From Alphaproteobacteria bacterium (GTDB taxonomy: Bacteria > Pseudomonadota > Alphaproteobacteria > Rhodobacterales > Rhodobacteraceae): a DNA stretch of 8,956 nucleotides. A program made the position numbers and the translations under genes. The stretch is from NCBI GenBank assembly GCA_030425945.1, contig JAUHZL010000090.1:1-8956 (forward strand). The letters are read 5' to 3'. Of the stretch, positions 1 to 5,847 are shown one piece after another; within the stretch, counting starts at the first letter, position 1; each line of letters begins with the position of its first letter. Under the pieces are notes generated by a model, which was not told the DNA's origin, did not search any database, and saw only the letters and a list, made by a program, of their open reading frames with translations.

Positions 1-1200
1 GCCGGGGCCGCCGCCCTCTGGTACGGCGCGCAGCCCGAAACGATGGTCGCGGTGACCGGCACCAACGGCAAGACCAGCGTCGCCAGCTTCACGCGGCAAC
101 TGTACCAGGGCCTCGGCCTGCGCGCCGCCAACATCGGCACCACCGGCATCGAGGGCGATTACCAGGGCGCAACCGGCCATACCACGCCCGACACCCTGAC
201 CCTGCACCGGCTGCTCGCCGACATGGCGGGGCAGGGCGTCACGCATGCCGCGATGGAGGCCTCGTCGCATGGCCTCGACCAGCGCCGCCTCGACGGGGTG
301 CGGCTTGCGGCGGCGGGGTTCACCAACTTCAGCCAGGATCACCTCGACTACCACGGCACGATGGACGCCTATTTCGAGGCGAAGATGGGCCTGTTCACCC
401 GGCTTCTGCCGCCCGACGGCTGGGCGGTCGTGAACCTCGACGATCCGAAGGGGCCGATGGTGGCCGAGATCGCCTATGACGCGGGCGTGTCGGTGCTGGG
501 CACCGGGCGGCGGTCCGAGGCCGACCTGCGCCTGCTGGGCCAGCGCTTCGACGCCACCGGGCAGGAGATGCGCTTCGACTTCGCGGGCCAGGCGTTCCAG
601 ACCCGCCTCGATCTGATCGGCGGCTTCCAGGCCGACAACGTGCTGGTGGCGCTGGGCCTCTTGCTGGCGCTCGGCATCGACATCGAGGAACTCGTGCCGC
701 TCCTGCCCAAGCTGACCACGGTGCGCGGCCGGATGGAACGCGCGGGCGCACGGGCGAACGGGGCCAGCGTCTTCGTCGATTACGCCCACACCCCCGACGC
801 GCTGGTCACCGCCTGCCGCGCCATCCGCCCGCATGTGCTGGGCCGCCTCGTGCTGGTGTTCGGCGCGGGCGGCGACCGCGACCGCGGCAAGCGCCCGCTG
901 ATGGGGGCCGCCGCGCGCGAGAACGCCGATGTCGTCTTCGTCACCGACGACAACCCGCGCAGCGAGGATCCCGCGCTGATCCGCGCAGCGATCCGGGCCG
1001 AGGTGCCCGACGCAACCGAGGTGCCCGACCGCGCCGAGGCGATCCTGCGCGGCGTCGATGCGCTGGGGCCGGGCGACGTGCTGCTGATCGCGGGCAAGGG
1101 CCACGAGTCGGGCCAGATCGTCGGCGACACCGTCTATCCCTTCGATGACGTGGAACAGGCGAGCGTGGCGATTGCCGCGCTCGACGGGCGGCTGCCATGA
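1..1200 (+). CDS. murE: UDP-MurNAc-tripeptide ligase MurE (meso-DAP-adding), 5' truncated by window
   Basis: Cytoplasmic ATP-dependent ligase that adds meso-diaminopimelate to UDP-MurNAc-L-Ala-D-Glu. The frame is open from base 1, so the first in-frame ATG (base 43) is internal. About 95 residues of the N-terminal UDP-binding domain should lie upstream, since the family is close to 495 residues and 399 are visible. Visible in order: P-loop TGTNGKTS (Lys at bases 70-72), TTPDTL and EASSHGLDQRR of the substrate site, TNFSQDHLDYHG, VDYAHTPDAL at the start of the C-terminal domain, FGAGGDRDRGKRPLMG, DNPR at bases 949-960, and GKGHESGQ. DNPR is the established signature of meso-DAP rather than L-Lys enzymes. 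The last four bases are shared with the murF start (ATGA). No frameshift or missing catalytic motif is seen. The identity is secure. Confidence 0.97.
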   Translation, partial: AGAAALWYGAQPETMVAVTGTNGKTSVASFTRQLYQGLGLRAANIGTTGIEGDYQGATGHTTPDTLTLHRLLADMAGQGVTHAAMEASSHGLDQRRLDGVRLAAAGFTNFSQDHLDYHGTMDAYFEAKMGLFTRLLPPDGWAVVNLDDPKGPMVAEIAYDAGVSVLGTGRRSEADLRLLGQRFDATGQEMRFDFAGQAFQTRLDLIGGFQADNVLVALGLLLALGIDIEELVPLLPKLTTVRGRMERAGARANGASVFVDYAHTPDALVTACRAIRPHVLGRLVLVFGAGGDRDRGKRPLMGAAARENADVVFVTDDNPRSEDPALIRAAIRAEVPDATEVPDRAEAILRGVDALGPGDVLLIAGKGHESGQIVGDTVYPFDDVEQASVAIAALDGRLP

Positions 1201-2666
1201 CCGCGCTCTGGACCGCCGCCGACGCCCAGGCCGCCACCGGGGGCAGCGGACCCGGGGGCTGGACGGCCACCGGCGTCTCGATCGACACCCGCACGCTGGT
1301 CCCGGGTGACCTGTTCGTGGCGCTGACCGATGTGCGCGACGGCCATGATTTCGTGGCGCAGGCGCTCGACAAGGGGGCGGCCGCGGCCCTCGTCAGCCGG
1401 GTGCCCGAGGGCGTGCCCGGCGATGCGCCGCTGCTGATCGTTCCCGACGTGCTGGAGGGGCTGCGCGGCCTTGGCCGCGCGGCGCGGGCCCGGACCGGGG
1501 CGCGGGTGCTGGCGATCACCGGCTCGGTCGGCAAGACCTCGGCCAAGGAGATGGCGCGCGCCGCCCTCTCGGCGCAGGGCCGCACCCATGCCGCCGAGGC
1601 GAGCTACAACAACCACTGGGGCGTACCGCTGACGCTGGCCCGGATGCCGGCCGACACGGCCTTCGCCGTCATCGAGATCGGCATGAGCAACCCCGGCGAG
1701 ATCACCCCGCTGTCGCGCCTCGCCCGGCCCGATGTCGCGCTGATCACCACGGTCGCGCCCGCCCACCTCGCCTCCTTCGAGTCGATCGAGGGCATCGCGC
1801 ACGAGAAGGCCAGCCTGATGGACGGCCTGACCCCGGGGCAGGGGATCGCGATCCTGAACGCCGATATCGCCACGACGCCGATCCTCGTCGACCACGCCCG
1901 CGCGCTGCGGGTCGAGCAGGTGATGTTCGGCACCGCCGAGGCCGCCGACTGGCGGCTCGGGCAGGTCCAGCAGACCGAGGACAGCGTGCAGGCGCAGGCG
2001 CAGGCGGGCGACCTGCCGATCCTCTTCAAGCTCGGCGGTCCCGGCGCGCATCACGCGATGAACGCGCTCGGTGTGCTGGCCGCCTGCAAGGCGCTCGGCG
2101 CGGACCTCGTGCGCGCCGTGCTCGGCCTGTCGGACTGGGTCCCGCCCGAGGGGCGCGGCACCCGCGAGCGCCTCGTGCTCGACCCCGACGACGACGCGGC
2201 GGTGGTCACGCTGATCGACGACGCCTTCAACGCGAACCCCGCCTCGCTCGCCGCGGCCCTCGACGTCTTCGCGCAGGTCCAGCCGCGCGACGGGCAGGGC
2301 AACGTGATCCGCGGCCGCCGGGTCGCCATCCTGGGCGACATGCTGGAGCTCGGGCCGACCGAGGCGCAGCTGCACGCCGACCTCGCCCGCCACCCGGCGA
2401 TGGAGCGCATCGCGCTCGTGCATTGCGTCGGGCCCCGGATGCGCCACCTCTGGGACGCGCTGCCCGAGGACCGGCGCGGCCAGCGGGTCGAGGCGGTGGA
2501 CGATCTTCTGCCCGTGCTCAAGACCCTGATCCGTCCGGGCGACATCCTGCTCGTGAAGGGATCGAAGGGCAGCAAGGTGTCCCGTGCCGTTGACGCGCTC
2601 AGGAAATTGGGGCAGGCGACGCAGGCCCGCACGACGGGTGGGGACAACGGGCAAGGGGCCGAGTGA
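1197..2666 (+). CDS. murF: UDP-MurNAc-tripeptide:D-Ala-D-Ala ligase MurF
   Basis: Cytoplasmic ligase that joins D-Ala-D-Ala to UDP-MurNAc-tripeptide and so completes the pentapeptide precursor. The product has 489 residues, slightly longer than the usual 450-470. Motifs in order: N-terminal SIDTRTLVPGDLFVAL (UDP-MurNAc-binding domain), P-loop TGSVGKTS with Lys113, YNNHWGVPLTLARMP, EIGMSNPGEI, the AHL region, DAFNANPAS from Asp342, LGDMLELG, and VKGSKGSKVSRAVDAL near the end. The final 18 or so residues are polar and probably an unstructured tail. The ATG overlaps the murE stop as ATGA, and no strong Shine-Dalgarno sequence is visible before it, which fits translational coupling to murE. The stop is one base before the mraY start. 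Confidence 0.97.
   Translation: MTALWTAADAQAATGGSGPGGWTATGVSIDTRTLVPGDLFVALTDVRDGHDFVAQALDKGAAAALVSRVPEGVPGDAPLLIVPDVLEGLRGLGRAARARTGARVLAITGSVGKTSAKEMARAALSAQGRTHAAEASYNNHWGVPLTLARMPADTAFAVIEIGMSNPGEITPLSRLARPDVALITTVAPAHLASFESIEGIAHEKASLMDGLTPGQGIAILNADIATTPILVDHARALRVEQVMFGTAEAADWRLGQVQQTEDSVQAQAQAGDLPILFKLGGPGAHHAMNALGVLAACKALGADLVRAVLGLSDWVPPEGRGTRERLVLDPDDDAAVVTLIDDAFNANPASLAAALDVFAQVQPRDGQGNVIRGRRVAILGDMLELGPTEAQLHADLARHPAMERIALVHCVGPRMRHLWDALPEDRRGQRVEAVDDLLPVLKTLIRPGDILLVKGSKGSKVSRAVDALRKLGQATQARTTGGDNGQGAE
2653..2658 (+). promoter_or_regulatory. Ribosome binding site of mraY
   Basis: AAGGGG lies inside the last codons of murF, nine bases before the ATG at 2668. It supports that ATG over the in-frame ATG at 2584, which would add 28 arginine-rich residues read from murF sequence. 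Confidence 0.6.
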
Positions 2667-2667
2667 G

Positions 2668-3753
2668 ATGCTGTACTGGTTGACCGGGTTTTCCGACGGG
2701 GGCGACCTCTTCAACCTGTTCCGCTACATCACCTTCCGCGCGGGCGGCGCGTTCTTCACCGCGCTGATCTTCGGCTTCCTGTTCGGACGGCCGCTGATCA
2801 ACATCCTGCGCCGCAAGCAGAAATTCGGCCAGCCGATCCGCACCGACGGCCCCGAGGGGCACCTCGTCACCAAGCAGGGCACGCCCACCATGGGGGGCTT
2901 GCTGATCCTCTCGGCGCTGGTGCTGGCGACGCTGCTCTGGGCGCGGCTCGACAACGGCTATGTCTGGGTGCTGCTCTTTGTGACCGTGGGCTTCGGCCTG
3001 ATCGGCTTCACCGACGACTATCACAAGGTCACCAAGCGCAGCCATGACGGGCTGTCGGGCAAGCTGCGTCTGGCGCTCGGCTTCCTGATCGCGGCCATCG
3101 CCGGGATCGCCTCGTCCTGGATGCACCCGCCCGAGCTGTCGAACTACCTCGCGCTGCCCTTCTTCAAGGACACGCTGATCTGGCTCGGCTGGCTCTTCAT
3201 CCCGTTCTGCATGCTGGTGGTCGCGGGGGCCGCGAACGCGGTCAACCTGACCGACGGGCTCGACGGGCTGGCGATCATGCCGGTGATGATCGCGGCCGGC
3301 ACGCTGGGCGTCATCGCCTATGCCGTCGGCCGGGTCGACTTCACCGAGTATCTCGACGTCCACTACGTGCCCGGCACCGGCGAGATCTTCGTCTTCACCG
3401 CGGCGCTGATCGGCGGCGGCCTCGGCTTCCTGTGGTACAACGCACCGCCCGCCGCCGTCTTCATGGGCGACACCGGCAGCCTCGCGCTCGGCGGCGCGCT
3501 CGGGGCGATCGCGGTCGCCACCAAGCACGAGATCGTGCTGGCCATCGTCGGTGGCCTCTTCGTGGTCGAGGCGCTGTCGGTCATCATCCAGGTCGCCTAT
3601 TTCAAGATGACCGGGAACCGGGTGTTCCTGATGGCCCCGATCCACCACCATTTCGAGAAGAAGGGCTGGCAGGAGCCGCAGATCGTGATCCGGTTCTGGA
3701 TCATCTCGCTGATCCTCGCCCTGATCGGCCTGGCGACCCTGAAGGTCAGATGA
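2668..3753 (+). CDS. mraY: Phospho-MurNAc-pentapeptide transferase MraY
   Basis: Polytopic inner-membrane enzyme that moves phospho-MurNAc-pentapeptide from UDP to undecaprenyl phosphate, making lipid I. The product has 361 residues, almost exactly the length of the E. coli enzyme (360). It is hydrophobic throughout, consistent with the ten membrane segments of the family. Visible motifs: GTPTMGG, DDYHK with Asp116-Asp117, NAVNLTDGLDGLA with Asn190, Asp196 and Asp199, FMGDTGSLALGG with Asp268, and the His triad 326-328 in MAPIHHHFEKKGW. These are the Mg2+ and nucleotide-binding residues of the family and all are present. The ATG at 2668 gives the typical start MLYWLTGF and has an AAGGGG site in front. 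The stop overlaps the start of the ACT-domain gene (ATGA). Confidence 0.98.
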   Translation: MLYWLTGFSDGGDLFNLFRYITFRAGGAFFTALIFGFLFGRPLINILRRKQKFGQPIRTDGPEGHLVTKQGTPTMGGLLILSALVLATLLWARLDNGYVWVLLFVTVGFGLIGFTDDYHKVTKRSHDGLSGKLRLALGFLIAAIAGIASSWMHPPELSNYLALPFFKDTLIWLGWLFIPFCMLVVAGAANAVNLTDGLDGLAIMPVMIAAGTLGVIAYAVGRVDFTEYLDVHYVPGTGEIFVFTAALIGGGLGFLWYNAPPAAVFMGDTGSLALGGALGAIAVATKHEIVLAIVGGLFVVEALSVIIQVAYFKMTGNRVFLMAPIHHHFEKKGWQEPQIVIRFWIISLILALIGLATLKVR

Positions 3754-4166
3754 GCGCCCCGGTCCGTGACACCCGTGCGATGATCGCGGGCATGGACCCG
3801 CGCCGCCAGCCCGGCCTGTGGCACTTCGTGGCGCTGGACGACCCCGCCCGCGCCGCAACGCTCGCCCCGCACGCCCTCGCGGTGATGGCCGAACCGGAGG
3901 GGCCGTCGCTGGTGCTGTCCGATGCGCTCGCCCGGGCCGAGGGGCTCGCGACCGAACTGCCGATGGCGCAGATCACGCTGCACGTCCGCTCCGCCCTCGA
4001 TGGCGTCGGCCTGACCGCCGCCGTGGCCGAGGTGCTGACCGCCGCCGCGATCCCCTGCAACGTCATCGCGGGCGCACGGCACGACCATATCTTCGTTCCG
4101 GAGGCCGACGCCGACCGCGCGGTTCGCCTCCTTCAGGCGCGCGCGGCAGAGGAGCGGCAGAGATGA
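3750..4166 (+). CDS. Small double-ACT-type protein (COG3602-like) inserted between mraY and murD
   Basis: The product has 138 residues, with no signal peptide and no membrane segment. The N-terminal part (about 11-70) reads like the ACT_3/DUF2241 half of the COG3602 family: MDPRRQPGLWHFVAL, then AEPEGPSLVL. The C-terminal part (about 72-130) reads as an ACT domain: ITLHVRSALDGVGLTAAVAEVL, split in the family pattern 'S-L-x-x-V-G', then IPCNVIAG at 101-108 and HDHIFVP at 111-117, a very characteristic end. ACT domains usually bind amino acids or other small ligands. No function is established for this family that I know of. The start is placed at 3750 because it overlaps the mraY stop as ATGA; Met11 (3780) and Met15 (3792) are alternatives, and family members often begin near Met11. 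Its stop overlaps the murD start in the same way, so it is translationally wedged between two essential genes. The family call rests on recalled motifs. Role unknown; sensing an amino acid of the pathway is inference. Confidence 0.85.
   Translation: MSAPVRDTRAMIAGMDPRRQPGLWHFVALDDPARAATLAPHALAVMAEPEGPSLVLSDALARAEGLATELPMAQITLHVRSALDGVGLTAAVAEVLTAAAIPCNVIAGARHDHIFVPEADADRAVRLLQARAAEERQR
4148..4154 (+). promoter_or_regulatory. Ribosome binding site of murD
   Basis: AGAGGAG, eight bases before the murD ATG, inside the end of the ACT-domain gene. It is the clearest Shine-Dalgarno match in the window and fixes the murD start at 4163. Confidence 0.7.
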
Positions 4167-5563
4167 TCCCGGTGCGCGGTGTCGAGGGGCAGAGGATCGC
4201 GGTTCTGGGCCTCGGGCGCAGCGGTCTGACCGCGGCGCGCGCGCTCGTCGCCGGCGGGGCCGAGGTGCTGGGCTGGGACGACGGTCCCGCCGGGCGCGCG
4301 GCGGCCGAGGCCGAAGGCCTCGTGCCCCAGGACCTGACCCGCGCCGACTGGAGCACCATCGCCGCCCTCGTGGTCTCGCCGGGCATCCCGCATCTCTACC
4401 CCGCGCCGCACCCGGTGATCGCCGCCGCGATGACGGCGGGCGTACCGGTCGACAACGACGTGGGCCTCTTCTTCCGCTCGCTCGCGACGCCGGACTGGGA
4501 CAGCTTCGACACCGCCCCGCGCGTGGTCGCGGTCACCGGCTCGAACGGCAAGTCCACCACCTCGGCGCTGATCCACCACGTGCTGACCCGGGCCGGGCGC
4601 GACAGCCAGCTCGCGGGCAACATCGGGCGCGGCGTGCTCGACATCGACCCGCCCGGCGACGGCGGCGTGGTGGTGCTGGAGCTTTCCAGCTACCAGACCG
4701 ACCTCGCCCGCGCCCTGACGCCGGACATCGCGGTCTTCACCAACCTCTCGCCTGACCATCTCGACCGCCACGGCGGGATGGGGGGCTATTTCGCGGCCAA
4801 GCGTCGCCTCTTCGCCGAGGGCGGGCCGGACCGGGCCGTGATCGGCGTGGACGAGGCCGAGGGCCGCTACCTCGCCAACCAGCTCGCCGAAGGCCCGGCC
4901 GACGACCGGGTTATCCGGATCTCGACCGGCCGGCTGTCGGGGCCGGGCTGGCTGGTGCAGGCGCGCAAGGGGTTCCTGACCGAGTGGCGCAAGGGGCGCC
5001 AGGTCGCCTCGATCGACCTGCGCCCGATCGCGGGCCTGCCGGGCGCGCACAACCACCAGAACGCCTGTGCCGCCTTCGCCGCCACGCGCGCCCTCGGCCT
5101 CGCCCCGCGCGAGATCGAGGCGGGCTTCGCCAGCTTCGCGGGCCTGCCGCACCGCAGCCAGATCGTCGGCGACCGGAACGGAGTGCGCTTCGTCAACGAC
5201 TCGAAGGCCACCAACGTGGACGCCGCCGCCAAGGCGCTGGCGGCCTTCGCGAAGATCCGCTGGATCTGCGGCGGGCTCGAGAAGGACGGCGGCCTCGACG
5301 GGCTGGGCGTCGGCCGGGCCAACGTGGTCAAGGCCTATGTCATCGGGCGCGAGGCGGCGGCCTTCGCCCTGAAGCTGGGCGACATGCCCTCCGAGGTCTG
5401 CACCACGATGGAGACCGCCGTCACCCGTGCTGCGGCCGAGGCCGAACCGGGCGAGACGGTGCTGCTCGCCCCCGCCGCGGCCAGCTTCGACCAGTACGAC
5501 AATTTCGAACAGCGCGGCGACGACTTCACCGCCCGCGTCCGGGCCCTGCTGGCCGGGGGCTGA
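4163..5563 (+). CDS. murD: UDP-MurNAc-L-Ala:D-Glu ligase MurD
   Basis: Cytoplasmic ligase that adds D-glutamate to UDP-MurNAc-L-Ala. The product has 466 residues, within the usual 430-470. Domains in order: Rossmann-like N-terminal domain with VLGLGRSG and SPGIP; central ATPase domain with P-loop VTGSNGKSTT (Lys130), AGNIG, ELSSYQTD and TNLSPDHLDRHG; C-terminal domain with HNHQNACAA, the NDSKATN motif (Lys348), GGLEKDGG, and the closing LAPAAASFDQYDNFEQRGDDF, a hallmark of MurD. The start is supported by AGAGGAG upstream and by ATGA overlap with the ACT-domain gene. It is followed by 284 non-coding bases, so it is probably the last gene of the upstream tightly packed block, although transcription may continue into ftsW. 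Confidence 0.97.
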   Translation: MIPVRGVEGQRIAVLGLGRSGLTAARALVAGGAEVLGWDDGPAGRAAAEAEGLVPQDLTRADWSTIAALVVSPGIPHLYPAPHPVIAAAMTAGVPVDNDVGLFFRSLATPDWDSFDTAPRVVAVTGSNGKSTTSALIHHVLTRAGRDSQLAGNIGRGVLDIDPPGDGGVVVLELSSYQTDLARALTPDIAVFTNLSPDHLDRHGGMGGYFAAKRRLFAEGGPDRAVIGVDEAEGRYLANQLAEGPADDRVIRISTGRLSGPGWLVQARKGFLTEWRKGRQVASIDLRPIAGLPGAHNHQNACAAFAATRALGLAPREIEAGFASFAGLPHRSQIVGDRNGVRFVNDSKATNVDAAAKALAAFAKIRWICGGLEKDGGLDGLGVGRANVVKAYVIGREAAAFALKLGDMPSEVCTTMETAVTRAAAEAEPGETVLLAPAAASFDQYDNFEQRGDDFTARVRALLAGG

Positions 5564-5604
5564 GCCCTCCTTCTTCTTGGCCCAAGTACTCCCGCGCGCA
5601 GCGC

Positions 5605-5643
5605 CCCGGCCGCAGGCCGGGCAAGGGCGTGGCCACGCCCTTG
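5605..5643 (+). terminator. Tandem GC-rich hairpins after murD, possible terminator or attenuator
   Basis: Two perfect hairpins stand side by side. The first is CCCGGCC-GCA-GGCCGGG at 5605-5621 (7 base pairs, 3-base loop). The second is a perfect palindrome at 5622-5643 with half-site CAAGGGCGTGG, able to form a 9-pair stem with a GGCC loop. No T-run follows, so this is not a canonical intrinsic terminator. In GC-rich alphaproteobacteria such structures may still pause or end transcription, or protect the 3' end of the murD message. The position, starting 41 bases after the murD stop, fits an operon end, but this is inference. The same sequence could instead be an extragenic palindromic repeat. 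Confidence 0.4.
5622..5643. repeat. Perfect 22-base palindrome
   Basis: Half-site CAAGGGCGTGG is followed at once by its exact reverse complement CCACGCCCTTG, with no spacer. A perfect palindrome of this length could be a binding site for a dimeric regulator, part of an RNA stem, or a unit of a dispersed repeat. The sequence alone cannot tell these apart. Confidence 0.8.
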
Positions 5644-5663
5644 GCGCCCCCCTCGGGCGGCGC
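5644..5663. repeat. Third inverted repeat (GCGCC ... GGCGC)
   Basis: GCGCC at 5644-5648 pairs with GGCGC at 5659-5663 around a 10-base C/G-rich loop. It adjoins the palindrome on its left and the 11-base repeats on its right. The stem of five pairs is weak and could be chance in DNA of this composition. Confidence 0.35.
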
Positions 5664-5718
5664 ACCGACGCCGCACCGACGCGATACCGACGTGATACCG
5701 ACGTGGCACCGACACCCC
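5664..5718. repeat. Five 11-base direct repeats with core ACCGAC
   Basis: The hexamer ACCGAC occurs at 5664, 5675, 5686, 5697 and 5708, exactly 11 bases apart each time. Units read ACCGACGCCGC, ACCGACGCGAT, ACCGACGTGAT, ACCGACGTGGC and ACCGACACCCC. The six-base core is perfect in all five, and units 2 and 3 differ by one base. Eleven bases is close to one helical turn, so the cores would face the same side of the DNA, as in arrays of protein-binding sites. Replication slippage of a short GC-rich unit would also give this pattern. It lies 130 bases before the ftsW start. Confidence 0.8.
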
Positions 5719-5804
5719 CTGTCGCCCCGTCGGCACCCGCTCGCGCAGGGCGGAACGCGCGGGTAGCGCGGCGCGCCCGGCTGCGGTATGCTCGCCCCAC
5801 GAGA

Positions 5805-5818
5805 CCCGGAAAACCGGG
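5805..5818 (+). other. Small hairpin in the ftsW leader
   Basis: CCCGG-AAAA-CCGGG forms five G:C pairs around a four-A loop, ending 15 bases before the ftsW ribosome binding site. It may shape the leader of the ftsW message, or be chance. Confidence 0.3.
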
Positions 5819-5833
5819 CGGTCCGAGGCAGTC

Positions 5834-5840
5834 GAGGCGG
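5834..5840 (+). promoter_or_regulatory. Ribosome binding site of ftsW
   Basis: GAGGCGG lies seven bases before the ATG at 5848. It supports this start over the in-frame ATG at 5788, which would add 20 charged residues unlike FtsW N-termini and has no such site. Confidence 0.55.
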
Positions 5841-5847
5841 TAACCCC

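Larger units (their letters stand above)
5564..5847 (+). other. Structured non-coding gap between murD and ftsW
   Basis: This is the only sizeable stretch without a gene. From left to right it holds a pyrimidine run after the murD stop with a short inverted repeat CTTGG-C-CCAAG at 5576-5586, three adjoining inverted repeats (5605-5663), five 11-base repeats (5664-5718), about 85 bases of GC-rich sequence with no clear signal, a small hairpin at 5805-5818, and the ftsW ribosome binding site. A weak -10-like TATGCT sits at 5787-5792, but there is no recognisable -35 box 17 bases before it, so I do not call a promoter. Open frames across the gap are low-complexity and arginine/proline-rich and lack a ribosome site, so I see no gene here. 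Confidence 0.7.

Noticed and set aside
2584..2667. Upstream in-frame start for MraY
   Set aside because: It would add 28 basic residues read from inside murF; the ATG at 2668 gives the standard MraY start and length and has AAGGGG in front.
1134..2714. Long open frame of 526 codons on the minus strand opposite murF
   Set aside because: It mirrors the third-position GC bias of murF, has low-complexity Arg/Gly/His-rich content and no recognisable domain. murF on the + strand is unmistakable.
3432..3749. Upstream in-frame start for the ACT-domain gene inside mraY
   Set aside because: The extra 106 residues are Arg-rich out-of-frame mraY sequence; ATGA coupling at 3750 fits the family length.
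4911..4919. TTATCCGGA as a DnaA box
   Set aside because: It lies inside murD, matches only the first six bases of the consensus, and has no neighbours of its kind.
5787..5792. TATGCT as the -10 box of an ftsW promoter
   Set aside because: The hexamer 17 bases upstream (TAGCGC) does not resemble a -35 box, and one partial match is expected by chance.
5427..5843. Possible small gene bridging murD and the gap
   Set aside because: Its first part is out-of-frame murD and the rest is repeat and hairpin sequence rich in Arg, Pro and Ala; no ribosome site.
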